Positions 1-27,319 of a DNA stretch of 64,000 nt are shown here, in pieces. The position numbers and the translations under genes are program-made. Origin of the DNA: Pseudorasbora parva (lineage: Eukaryota > Chordata > Actinopteri > Cypriniformes > Gobionidae); assembly GCF_024679245.1 (NCBI RefSeq), contig NC_090177.1, positions 27,988,675-28,052,674 of the forward strand, read 5' to 3'. Within the stretch, counting starts at the first letter, position 1; every line of letters starts with the position of its first letter. Under the pieces are notes generated by a model, which saw only the letters and a list, made by a program, of their open reading frames with translations, was not told where the DNA came from and made no database searches.

Positions 1-1176
1 ACTGATCCCAGAGCAGTCCCAGTCTGATTAGCGTTGAGCCACTGGGCCTTTCTGCCCATTAATCTTCCCCTTTTATCCCCTCCTGCTAAAAACATGTCAG
101 GAAATCGAAAAATGATGAAGTAGTCACTCCCTGGGCCGAGGAGAAAGCTTTCTTTCTTTTTTCCCTTTTTAAAAAAAAAATCACAATATCGAGGACAGAG
201 CTTCTCCAATTACAGTATAGATCCCAGAGTTCTCCAATGTAGGAGGGGGAGATAAGACTGATAGATTATATCTTTGGCTGTGAAAAGGGAAAAGGAAAGA
301 AAAGAAAAAAAAAGGCAGAGGAAATTGAGGGAATGAGAGAGAGATGCCCTCATTAGCATTAACCATGGAAATATTGAATAAAAGAACATAGAGCACCTGG
401 TTCTCCCCTAACTAGGGAGCTCACTATCAACCTAATGCAATAACAACATGAAGAAGAGACAAGGATGAAACGAACGGAGGGACAGATGAAAGGGAGGGAA
501 GGTGACGCAATAAGATCTCAACAGCAAGCAAACGCATTCATGCTAACGCTACATTCATTTGATACTACCTCTACTGAAGATCAATCTCACGCAGAGACAG
601 ACTTTATTCAGTTAATGGATGCTTACTATTACAAACCACTCTTATTAACTACTAAACATCTGCACATGACATGTGTGGTTAGCAATGTTGTGGAAGCTAG
701 TTTGAAACCGTAGCTTGCTAAGCTACAGACTACTCATAGTTTAAATAAGTTAAGCTATCTAAAGTATAACAGAAACAATGAGGATCTTAATTGGAGTGAC
801 AGAATCACACTTGAACACACACTAAACTAAATGCAGCTAATAAGACTAGAAACACCCTCATTTAAATAAATTGATTAAAAACAGCAGTATTAAACTACAT
901 TTTATTTCACTACAAAACAGACTTCTGAGAAAACTGCTGATCAAAGACTCAGATCAAAGATGAATTTGTGAATTGTTTTTTGAGTCAGTCCACTGCAACA
1001 AAACACCCAAACAAATTGCTAAAATGACTTCCTAACACCACTTCAGAGGAAATGTGGGTAGCAAGGCACATACGTACATTTTGTTAAGCTATTCATTACT
1101 AGTCAGAAAAAATTATCTTGTTAGCTAATAGCTTCTTTATGATCAAAACTGTTTTCAATTTTAGTTGGTTACTACT
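1..1176. other. Intronic sequence, nothing recognised
   Basis: Within the myt1 intron that follows the exon at 2324-2514. The first 170 bases look unique and moderately GC-rich, followed by AT-rich sequence. No exon encoding the next MYT1 segment (for example an ENGTLDLS motif) was found on the minus strand. Confidence 0.5.
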
Positions 1177-2075
1177 AGTGTTGTAGTCAAGACCACCGAA
1201 TCCGAGACAGTGTCGAGACCAAAACCAATGTGTGTTGAGACCAAGACTTTGAGGGGTTGAGACCAAGACAAGACCAAGGTAAGGCGAGACAGAGTCAAGA
1301 CCAAGTCCAGATTAAGTCAAGTCCTTAAATTCATAAAGATTCGCACTACTGCCTAAGAAATCACTTATTTTAACCAATAAACATATTTAGAATAAGACAC
1401 TGTATATAGCTGTTACCAATCAAATGAAATCATTAACAACAAAATTCATCTTTGCACTGGTGGTGGTACAGTATACACATCTGAATTGGTAAATTACAGA
1501 TGCATAAAATAATGTTTACTTTTTTTTATTTATTTGATGTATAAAAGCAATATACTGTTTGCAGTCATGCTCCAATTTGTGAAAACAGCTCTCTTGCACT
1601 TGTGATATTGCTCAATTATATCACGTTATGATATACAAATCCAGATCTCATACAAATACTTTTGTGCAACAATATCTTGAATTTTGTGAGCATTTATTTT
1701 AATTTTGGTGTAATTTTTGACACAATACTTCATTACTGAACCGGCACAATAAATAAATCAAAGTAGAAATAAGTTATTGATTGCATCTGAAGCTGTATTT
1801 TTTTTTTACATCCAATCACATTAATGATATTAATAATTAAATCAAACAATGCATTGGCAATTTAGTAATATCCCAGCAGCTGGGATATCGGTCTTTATCG
1901 GTCTTGTGACAAAATCCTGAGTCCTCAAAGTCTCAGAACGAGTACAAATGTGGTCGAGACCAAGACAAGACCAATACCTTCAAAAAATGCTCTTAAAGGG
2001 ATAATTCACCAAAAAAATGAAAATTTTAAGACTGGTCTCAAGACCAAGACAGTCTCGAGTACTACAACTCTAATT
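1177..2075. mobile_element. Non-autonomous DNA transposon with guanine/adenine-rich inverted ends
   Basis: The left end reads agtgttgtagtcaagacc and the right end, reverse-complemented, agagttgtagtactcgag. Both ends contain repeated 'gagaccaagac' words. The interior is AT-rich without an ORF. A half copy of another MITE end (taaagggataattcacc) is embedded near 1995-2030. The superfamily was not assigned. Confidence 0.55.
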
Positions 2076-2323
2076 ACTACCCAACACTATACTCGTTGTA
2101 TTGGCAATGTCTGGCTAATGTTTGTCAACTGTTTAAGCTAAGTGTGGTCTCTAGTAAATAAACTAGTTATCTGCAAACCAGTTGAACTAAAAATGTGTGT
2201 GCATTTTGTTGCATGATTTTCCCACTAGAAACCATTTAATGACTTCTCTGTAAAGGTGATGTAAAAAAAAGAAAAGAACTTAATGATAGTTAAAAGTCTG
2301 CGTTCTATAAGATTGTTCTGTAC

Positions 2324-17136
<14,813 letters not shown>

Positions 17137-17401
17137 CTGTCAGAGAGAAAAGGAGAGAGTCAAGACTACAACGGTAGATAGAGGAGAAACAGACAGAGAC
17201 AAGCTAACACACACACACTATGGGGCACACACACACACACCATACATTCAGGTTAATGAAGTCATGAATAATGTATACGAAACACACTTTCACAGAGTAA
17301 ATACTCACTGGGAGCGCTATTTCTCTTTTATACTGCAAACACTAAGACAGAAAGATAGATCAACAGAGAGCTGGATAAACAGACAAAGAATGACAGATGG
17401 A

Positions 17402-17614
<213 letters not shown>

Positions 17615-20141
17615 GGATGGATAGACAAAATGGCAAACAAAAAGAAAGATTAAACCATTAAATTGCAGTACATTTTGCAGTGTTCCCCCTCCGAACCTTT
17701 ATGCTCCCCTCATCAGCTTATAAATGACTGGCCCTGAACAATAAATCTGATTGGACGGACACAGAGAGACACAGCAGTGCATGGCATCTGCCAGAGGAGC
17801 CCATTTGCGTTCACGGCCCCATGGCAAGCTGGAGTGGTAATTACAATAGCAATATTAACCGCAGTGATAGAAATAATACAAACACAGGCACTCCAAATCA
17901 CTGTAATTCCTCCCGCACAGAGTCCCCGATCGCTACACTCGCTGCGCTTTCTGGCACAAAAGGAGCAGGTGTCAATCCCTCTCAGTCGCGCTCACACACA
18001 CACAGACGCAGGGAAGTCTGCTCACTGTAAAGCCATTGGATCTTTTCTGGCGGCACAATGGCGCCATTAGCTTTGATTACTTTACTGCGATTTAAATGGA
18101 ACGGAATCCTTGAAAATCCACGAAACTCTCTCCTTTTGACCCTCCGCGAGCGCTGCTCACCCCGCTCCCAGCTGCCGCCTTTAATACAGTGCTGGTGCTG
18201 GCAAGGGCACACTGCACTTCCACAGAGGAGTTTCTCTTTCACACGCTCCCTTTCTCTTTCTTTTTTATCCCTGCGCACTCACTCTGGCAGTGCCACTTCC
18301 TGTTGATTGCCGACTTTTCAGCACGGGCGGATAATGAGTGTGTTGTGTTGCATTTGAGGGAGTTTTGCGTACGGGCCGATGAAAGTTGGCTGTGTGTGTG
18401 TGTGCGTGTATCCGGGCAGACAGGTGCACGGAGTCTCTCTTCCTCTCTCAGGGGTGTTTTGATCACAAGCACGCACGTGCTCGAGCAACAAGCCGGCTTT
18501 TTGTGCGCCGATACTCGCTTCGCACACTCTGAGCTCGACTTGCCAGCCTGGGAGGAAAGTTTTCCCACATGGAGGATCAAATAGAGACGGCGGACACGAA
18601 CACTGAGCGTTGTGTTTGCACGGGCTCGCCCATCTGCGAGTCTTCTATGCCCTCTCTGTATCTCTCGAAACAAGCTTTGTGACTTTCTGACCCCCGAGCA
18701 CAAAAGCCAGGGGCAGATGCGTGCCGTTTTGTTCTTTACCCACTGTAGCTTCCTCTAGTCTTTCACTGCCGTCTCCTTCTATCTCTTCAGTGTCAACACA
18801 TGAATCAAACAGGCCGTGAGGGAGCCCGCGCGGCTTTCATGTTTGCGTAACCATAGCTACGCATCCCTTTCGAATAGGTGAGCGCATCAGAGCTCGCATT
18901 CCTTTTTTATTTCAAATTCCGGCTCATTAAATCTGCACGCTCGTGCGAAGTTGTTTGTGACGAGCGAGACAGTGTCATCTTTCTTTCGTAATATATTTCA
19001 AAGGCCTTTTAATGTTTTCAAAACCTGTCCTTCCCCTGCGTTTTTTAATTACGACTGTTGGCAGAGAAATGAGCGAGTGATTGTGAGAAGGAGGGAGAAC
19101 TTGAAAAGGAGCATGGGGACGATGACATGAGCGGAAAAATTTGGCAGAAAAATGCGAACGCTAAGATAAAGCCAACATTTGTTTTTAATTTTTTTTTTTT
19201 TTACCAGTCAGAGTGGGATAACGTCCCTGCATCCCTTCGGGCCGTGTGCTACATTATTAACTGTGTCCCCCGTCTTCTCCATACAAGCGGACGGAGTCGC
19301 TCCTTCGTGCTCTTCTGACAGCTCTATGTAAATTGCTGGCTGGGGGCAATGACTTCACAAAGAAGGTCACCCCTCCTCCTCCGGTGCGCATAAATGAGCC
19401 TTTTATTCATTTTCGCATTTACAAGCAGAGGACGCAAACCAGGCCCGGCGTGGCAACCAATGCTAGAGTGACAGGACCACTGACATCTCCAAAATTACCT
19501 GCGGAAAGCATTGGCCAATTAAAGAAGGCCGATGCGGTCACCAAGGAGATCTGAGCCATCCATCAAGGGAGCGGAGTTAACATGCACTCTCACAGCCTGA
19601 TTGACAAACCGAGAGAGGTTTATGTTTGTGCCCGTTTGTATAAACGCACACTCGCGTTCGCTCGTCTCTCTCTCGTGTGTTTTCTTTAAAGAGCTTGTGG
19701 TAGCGCGAGAATAAGCTCGGCTCTGATTCCTTTGCACACAGTTGGATGACGCTGATCAGTCGGAGTTTGGTATTATCTAATTGGATGCTCTTAAAAGCGC
19801 TGCCTGCAACTGCAACCCTTTAAACATTTCAAATTAGATCGATAAATCAATCGCTTCAGATGAACTCTTTCCATCAGAGTGAAAGAAAAAACATTTATGG
19901 GCCCATGGGAGAGAGCGAAGACTCTCTTACTCTCGTTTTTTCCCTCTCCCCCCTATTAGAAATCTCTTCCAGTGAATTTGCCAATGCAGAAGTGAAAGAG
20001 ATAGACGGTTGAAAATTTGGTCTGTTCCATATAAAAAGCATGAAGAAAGAGTGAAAGAGGAGGAAAAGGGATGCATCCACTTAAAGCCAAAAACACACAC
20101 CTAAGCAGAAAGCAGAAAGTGGAAGGGGGTGGGGGTGGGGG

Positions 20142-20142
<1 letters not shown>

Positions 20143-20180
<38 letters not shown>
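20143..20180. repeat. (GA)n microsatellite
   Basis: About 18 GA units, preceded by a G-rich stretch. Confidence 0.95.
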
Positions 20181-20184
<4 letters not shown>

Positions 20185-20584
20185 TCTTTTATGTTGATGA
20201 AAGATAGCAAACAAAAGCAGCTCAAGGACATCCCTGCTTTCAAACCTCTCCAGTTTTCCTAAATAATGCAAGAAAGCTCTAAAAATGAAATTAGGTTGAG
20301 TCGAACAGCCCGATTCTTTATAATTACGGGGCGCGGGACACTTTAAAATCTCAGCTCATTCAGAGGGGGGGGTTTGGTTGCTCTGCCAAAACTCATTCTA
20401 GGTCAAGCTGGCATGAACTGCGCACATCGCGGTAATACAACGCTGACTTCCTTTCATAGTGTGCTGACAGACAGAACTGATGAATGTCATAAATGTATAG
20501 CCCTCTTTCGCCTCTAATTGTGCCAACTTGGCAGGAAGCCCACGTTTCCACGTGGCAATTGGCTGACGGGCTTGTGCAACTCAC

Positions 20585-20685
20585 TTTGATTGGTCGGCTC
20601 TGCAGTCTGAGAGAGGGCCGGCAGCGGCTGATCTTGTCTCCTCGCGTCCAGCGCTGGTTCAGGAGTTTCCCCCGGTACTCATTTT
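20585..20685 (-). other. Candidate 5'UTR exon of myt1
   Basis: On the minus strand a long pyrimidine run (tctctccctctcttctcaaacag) precedes a 101-nt segment that ends in a consensus donor (AAA, gtgagttg). It lies upstream of the start-codon exon, which must receive a 5'UTR through its own acceptor. The segment holds a 7-codon upstream reading frame (ATGAGTACCGGG, stopping at TGA). It is non-coding relative to MYT1. The splice signals are good, but no transcript evidence is available here. Confidence 0.45.
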
Positions 20686-20971
20686 CTGTTTGAGAAGAGA
20701 GGGAGAGAGAGAAAGCAATAAATGAAAATGAAAAAAAAAATGAATATGAAGGGAAAAGACAGTCATGTCAGCATCTGCGCTGGCAGTTGGAAGAGTTTTG
20801 CGGAGCGAGGCCAAAGGAGCTTTCGGTTCGAATGCTGTAACGGACTGATTCAGCAGCGAAAAGGCCAGATCATCTCATCACCTGTCCACCTGCATCTGAA
20901 ACCAGCAGCCTCAGCACAGGAAACACAACCCCCTGCATCCAGACAGCAAGACACACGCTCACAAGTATATA

Positions 20972-21961
20972 TTGACCCTGGACCACAAAACCAGTCATTT
21001 TATAAAGTTCAAAGCATGGTTTGTTAGGATATGACAATATTTGTCTGAGATACAACTATTAGAAAATCTGGAATCTGAGGGAGCAAAAAAATTGAAATAT
21101 TGAGAAAATCGCCTTTAAAGTTGTCCAAAGTAAGTACTTTACAATGCATTTTTTGCTATATTTACGGTAGGAAATTGACAAAATATCTTCACGTAACATG
21201 ATTTTTACTTAAAGGAACACTCCACCGTTTTTAGAAAGAGGGCTTATTCAACTTCTTTCCTACATTTAGATATGTGGGCAAGTGCATTTTTGTCTCAGTG
21301 CATGCATTGTTTTAGTTTGGCAGGATCGCCGCTAGCTTAGCTTACCATAATGAATGGAATCCTATGTTGGCAGCTAGCATGTCCCGAGTAAAAGTGATCC
21401 AAAAAAAACCTCCTAACTAAACACCTAATTACTTAAGAGATATCATGGCTCTCATCCTCATGTCCTCCGGCGTTTGAGCGATCGTAATGTGTTGCGTGAT
21501 ATCTCTGCGCCCAAGTAGCAGTGCTTCGCCTGTGCTTCTCCATAATATAGTCCCATATCAATATCTGCCTAGGAAATCACATATATGTATAGGTAAATAT
21601 GTACCTAGGAAATGTACTCGTTGTGAATATGCAGGCAACAAGTAATTAGGTGTTTTTTTTTTTTGGATCACTTTTACTCGGGACATGCTAGCTGGCAACA
21701 TAGGATTCCATTTATTATGCTAAGCTAAGCTAGCGGCGACCCTGCCAACCTAAAACTGCATGCACTGACACAAAAATGCATTTTCCAAAAAAACTAAATG
21801 TAGGAAAGAAGCTGAATAAGCCCTATTTCTAAAAAAAAACGGTGGAGTGTTCCTTTAATATCCCAATGATTTCTGACATAAAAGAAAAAACTATAATTTT
21901 GACCCATACAGTGTATTGTTGGCTATTTGCCATAAATTACCCATGCGACTTATGACAGGGT

Positions 21962-21966
<5 letters not shown>
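20972..21966. mobile_element. MITE with ends tgaccctggaccacaaaacc, split by a TTAA insertion
   Basis: The left end tgaccctggaccacaaaacc and the right end acttatgacagggtcaca are terminal inverted repeats. Sister copies lie at 26930-27316 and 41191-42116. The body is interrupted at 21213-21854. Together the two halves match the uninterrupted copy at 26930-27316. Confidence 0.75.
21213..21854. mobile_element. 642-bp foldback MITE, piggyBac-like TTAA target duplication
   Basis: Ends aggaacactccaccg and cggtggagtgttcct, flanked on both sides by TTAA (21209-21212 and 21855-21858). The arms of about 220 bp are inverted copies, for example 'cgggacatgctagct' against 'agctagcatgtcccg'. The sister MITE at 27219-27228 shows the unoccupied site (ttacttaatatcc). 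No ORF. Confidence 0.85.

Positions 21967-22000
<34 letters not shown>
21965..22000. repeat. (TA)n microsatellite
   Basis: About 17 TA units abutting the MITE end at 21966. Confidence 0.9.
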
Positions 22001-22002
<2 letters not shown>

Positions 22003-23270
22003 TTCATGGCTCACCAAAAAAAATAATAATAATATTTGTAATCCAGAAATTAAAAACTGTTATAAATTAAACTATAAATTGCTTTTTATATATATTTGTG
22101 TTAATATAAAACAACCTGAGTAGCTCTGTCACTCATCCTAGGCTATAAAAAAAGCGATATTTGTCTTTGGGTGTAAATGCATTAACTAATATAATATATT
22201 GACAGCGCATATACAGTGCATTTATGTGTTAACTGAAAGGTGCTCAATGTCATATGTGTGAAGTGACAGTTTGACAGGTCATGATGGGGGCTGGGCCTTT
22301 TACACATGTGACCTATGCACTTCTAATTAAAGAGAGGCGAGAACTCAAAAAAACTCACACTCGCACATACGCGCATACATATGCATGCTAAAACACCCCA
22401 GCTGGAAGCTCTGTCAGTCTGCTATTAGAATCAATCACTTTTGTGCATTTTTATTGAGCTTTTAGCAGGCAGGAGTGTAAGAGAAGGGAGGGGTCACAAA
22501 GACTGGGGGAGGGAATTTGGTCAGTAAATAATGAATCAACCATAAATCAGGATTTTTTCCCTTCCTCCTTTCTTTTTTTTTTCATCAGGGTAATAGTCTA
22601 TCTCTCCATAAACCACTGACACACACATGATAGACACGCGTGATAAAAAGATAAAAGAATGTCCCAATAAAATCTGATGCAAAAAATCCCCTCAGCTCAA
22701 GCGCAAACGTGCTTTCAAATGCAGGCCGTATTAAAATAATCATTATATTCATCAACGATCACGGATCAGCCATTGTTCATGAAATCTCACAGATGAGACC
22801 CCAGTTCATAACTCACTTTGTTTAGCCTTCAAAAATACCACAGGCAGCAAACTCTTAAAAGTTACGTGAGAAAATCTTCTGTGGATTTCCAACGTTCGAA
22901 ACGCATAAAAACGTATTCTAACCCGTCAAGCTTTGCCTTCGAGATGATCAGAGGACATCGGAGAACTTTGTGTTACATCATGAAGAGCTTGATTCTCTCT
23001 GTCAAGCAAGCATAACAAGTCCATGTCACATTTTTTGTGCTTGTTAAGTAAAAAATATTTAAGTAAAAGGTCTTTATATAAAGCATGTTCAAAAAATAAT
23101 ATATAAAAATGAGTTCTGGGCAAACATTTCATCGCGATTGATCACATCCAGGATAAATGTTTACATAATATAAGTGTGTGTACTGTGTATAATTATTATC
23201 TATATATAAATACACACATGCATGTTTATATTTTATATTTACATAAAGGAGTGTGTATTTATAAACACAC
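22001..23270. other. No gene or clear element seen
   Basis: AT-rich, mostly unique-looking sequence between repeat arrays. Confidence 0.4.

Positions 23271-23271
<1 letters not shown>

Positions 23272-23355
<84 letters not shown>
23272..23355. repeat. (TA)n microsatellite
   Basis: About 40 TA units. Confidence 0.97.
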
Positions 23356-23360
<5 letters not shown>

Positions 23361-23432
23361 CATATACACACATATTTTTACTTTAAATTGCAAAAATCTG
23401 GCAAAGTGCTTTTCTTTATATAGAAAGAATTC

Positions 23433-23600
23433 AGTTACACTTTATTTTAATGTGTCTTTGTTACAGTGTAATTATATATTTAAGTACTGAGCAACTATAA
23501 TTAACTGACTATAGGGTTAGGGTTGGAATAAGGTTTGGTTGAGGGTTAGTCGCATGCAATTATGCATAATTTACCGTTATTCTTACATATAAAGAAGTAT
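23433..23600. mobile_element. Fragment of a 'gttacactttattttaa' MITE
   Basis: 'cagttacactttattttaa' then 'ttacagtgtaattatatat' and 'gggttagggtt' match a common fish repeat end. The other end was not found. Confidence 0.4.
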
Positions 23601-26600
23601 ATGTGCACACTTTTAATTTAATTAAAATTTGTCTTATCAAAACACATTTTGAAGCTATTGTTCCTTCCATTTGCAAATAGCCGTCTTATGGAATTTGAGT
23701 TCTTTTATCATAAGAATCCTCATCCCTATAAGATTCATTTTGGCATATTGTAGTAAGAGGTAAGAAACATCTGCCATTCTCCTTTTGCCTCTTCTGCTCT
23801 CGCCTGTGTCCTTTCTTTTAATTTCCTCTATTTTCCTTTATCTCAATCTGCTGTTTTCTTCCTTTAAAGGAGGCTTCCATCTGTTTCTTAAAGGGCACTA
23901 AAACTCACCTCACCCTCTCAGAGAGAGAGCCAAAGAGCAGGAGAGCCAAAGAGAAAGAGTTTGCTGTCAGTAAAAGAAGAGCCTTTAAACATAGAGAGCT
24001 TCTGACTCTGTCTCTCTCACTTCCCCCTCTAACATCTGCCCTTCTCTCTTAGCAAGCACAAAATAAACAAAGCAGGCAGATCTGATTTGCCTCCTAAAAC
24101 TCTGTGCAGCAGCAACAACCCAGAAAAAAGACAGGCAGGATGCCAGTCATCAGAGTTAGAAAGCTGTAGGGCATTGTCAGTAAAAGCATTTCCAATGCCC
24201 CTTACACACACACTCCCACGCCGGCACGGAACAAAACGCTTATTTATCAACTTTCAGCCCTCTTCTAAAAAGTGACTACAACAGCACTACTGTGCATCCA
24301 CCCCCCCAAACGCTCTCTCGCTTTTTCTCGTTCTACAAATTTCAAGCCAAATAAACAGAACCGCGAGGCGCAAAAGGCTCTTTAAAATCTCACCATAAAC
24401 CCAGGCCGTATAGCCGACTCCACACTTTCCGGCCTTCTGAAATGGCACAGCCCCAATAATCCACCCCCTCTATAACCTTGATGGCTCAGGTGCCACTCAT
24501 TCTAAAGGCGACGTTAATAAAGCGAAACGGTTCATCGTTTACAGACGGGTTAGAGAGACTATTATCTGATTGGCCCCTGTGAATGTTCACTTTAAAGAAT
24601 TACACTACACGAGGACCAAGAGATTAATAAATGATCCGCGATACAGTCAAAGGAGACAGAGACGAGTGTAAACAAATCAAGAAAATCATGTCGTGCAGCT
24701 GAAATCCATCATAGTGATGCGGAGTTGCCTGAGACAGACATAAATCCATAGTTTAGATTAAACAGGAATGGATGCCTTCACGGTAATCCACGGGTGACAC
24801 ATCTGCACTCTCTGCTCCAGTTAAGCAGGATTTAACTTCAACTTTGTGATTAGAGAACAAACAGAAAGCTCTTAGGTGGAAGAATACCGTTAGCCCGCGA
24901 GACGCACTCAAACCTAATTACAAAAGAAACAACAATACCATCAAAATAGAGACCTGTTTAACATTTGTGGTGCATTCATCGTATTATTCTTTTCAGAAGA
25001 TTAAAAAAATCGACTTGTGCCTGAAAGTCAACAGCAAGTAATAAAATTAGATTCTCCTTCATGTCAAAACGAGTCAAAGTGCCTTTGAGAGCTACCGGCT
25101 CTCGTTTTTTTCCCCTTTATGACACACCACGGAAAACACCATGACAACCACGAGCGGCAGAAAGAGGCCAACTCAGAGAGTGACTCTGCGTTAAAGGAGC
25201 AATGGCAGAATTCGGCTTTGTTTGGGCTTCTTCAATGTCAGTGTTCTTTAAAGATTCTGCTTAGGTGTGCTTCCAGCCGCCGTGATGCCAAACTCGATTC
25301 TGATTCTAAAAGTATTCTTTCAGACATGTTCAGTGCCTGCATCTGAAATCGCATACTACGCACATACATACTATAAAGAACATATCTTTTTTTAAGAGGA
25401 ATTACTTAAGTAGTATAAGTAGCCTACTCAAGAGACATGTCTTCTATTGCATCACAGGTCATTCACGACCAAAATGAGTCTTATAATAAAATATTTTCTT
25501 AAAATTCAATCTGCATCCATGTCTGCTGAGAATTTTTTTTTTAAACATCATAAATGTGAACGTTCACACTTAAAACGATATTGCTCGTGCCAGTCAAATT
25601 TTAAAGGCAAGGAAAATCTTCCAAACAAAACAACGAGGACCTTAAAAGAGTTGTTCTAAGCATTGAACGTTAAAAGCAGGAATTCAGTTAGGCCTACTTG
25701 AGTTAAATAAATGTAAATCAGCACACGTGAGTGAACGAGAATGATTCTTAAAAGAAGAAAACACCGAGCAAAACAATGGCGCGCTTGTCGCGCGAGACTC
25801 AAACAGCACAAACATGCATTTTAAATCACCGATCAATTCAGCTGCATGCAATTCAGTGTTTCAAGGCTTAAAGGCTGCTCTAAATGGCACCTTTCTTCAC
25901 TAATGATAGGGGCGACCCTGACCCTCGGCCCTGGTGGCGTGGCTTTCTGCTGTGCTCTGAATGAGAAGAGCGCAATTTGGCCCAGCTGCTCCATTCCACA
26001 TGTTTATTACTCTCTCCTCTCCGGCAAATCCACGGCACCTGCTGCAGCACTGCATGCATCTTTATTTTTTCACTTTTATGTCACCAGCTTCCTGTCCAAC
26101 GGACTGAGTGATAAAACAAGTGTCTATTTCGAGCGTTTAGCGCCTTTGGGCAACCAAAATGAGCATTAGGGTCGGTATATCACAAACAGCCCTGCTTGAA
26201 TATTATAGGAATTAATCCGCGGATAAGATTAAACGGCAATCTGTGAAGACCCAGATTTCATGATGCGAGTGAAAAGAGCGTCTGCATGCACCAGATGATC
26301 CGCTATAGTATCATTTGCATATAAGACCTGAGCACATTGTTTGGTTATGTATTAACATGGCTGACTGAAATAAGAGAAAACTTGCAAGGATTCCCCCCAC
26401 CGCACAGACAGCAGCCTCCAATTTCATTAAACTCTGGAGGTTCCCGACGACCGCGCAATTCTGCGCAATTTCCGCAAACAGATAGATAGGATCTGGTGAA
26501 AGTTATTACAAAACCAGTTTCTAGGCGAGGGCGATAAAATAAAGGACTCCATGAATCAGGTGACCTTTATTGTACACAGCACTGAATATCATGACAAGTG

Positions 26601-26925
26601 GATGTCGCTAAAATGCGGTAGGGCTACCAACACAACATTAGCAGCAACGTTGGGAGATAAAGGAGTTGTAACCCTTTTTCGCTATGTATCTCACTTTGAG
26701 ATGTTTTCATAAAAAATGAGTCGAGGAATCTTATCTCATCTCAGAGCAGGGTGTATACCGGTAACAGAAAACAAGGATATTTACATTTTGTGCATGCATT
26801 TATTGTGCAAGTAATCACATGATAAAAATAATAATAATAAAAAATCATATATGTATCACACTTCACTCTCGTATGATTATGAATATGTTAATTCACAGTG
26901 GAAAACATTTTAATTAAAATCAGCA
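23600..26925. other. Repeat-poor stretch, no protein-coding evidence
   Basis: Mostly unique, with moderate GC content at 24300-26300. It includes a half MITE at 25345-25430. Position 7-10 kb 5' of the myt1 start exon, within the putative 5' intron, makes conserved regulatory sequence plausible but unproven. Confidence 0.35.
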
Positions 26926-26929
26926 AATA

Positions 26930-26959
26930 TGTGAGTCTGGACCACAAAATAAGGGTCTA

Positions 26960-26990
<31 letters not shown>

Positions 26991-27316
26991 CATCTAAAAG
27001 CGTTCCTTTTTTATGTTATGATAGGATAATATTTGTCTGAGATACAACTATTTGAAAATCTGGAATCTGAGGGTGCAAAAAAATCTAAATATTGAGAAAA
27101 TCACCTTTAAAGTTGTCCAAATAAAGTCTTTAGCAATGCATGATACTACTAATAATGCATTTTCTATATATTTACAGTAGACATTTTACAAAATATCTTC
27201 ACGGAACATGATCTTTACTTAATATCCTAACGATTTTTGACATAAAAGAAAAATCGATCATTTTGACCAATATATAATGTATTGTTTGCTATTGCCATAA
27301 ATGTACCTGTGCACAT
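26930..27316. mobile_element. Short copy of the tgaccctgg MITE (empty-site reference)
   Basis: Shares 'gagatacaactatttgaaaa', 'aatctgagggtgcaaaaaaa' and 'tttacttaatatcctaacg' with the copies at 21 and 41 kb, and lacks both of their insertions. It carries a poly-T run at about 26960-26985. Confidence 0.7.
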
Positions 27317-27319
27317 ATA

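Noticed and set aside
1..2323. Search for the next myt1 exon
   Set aside because: No minus-strand segment with the expected acidic LDLS-type motif or flanking splice sites; the next exon is assumed to be outside the window.
18189..18703. 131- and 154-residue frames in the GC-richer island
   Set aside because: Overlapping on both strands, no family resemblance and no splice context; probably chance frames in CpG-rich sequence.
23515..23535. Telomere-like gggttagggttgg
   Set aside because: A single short occurrence inside a common MITE fragment, not a telomeric array.
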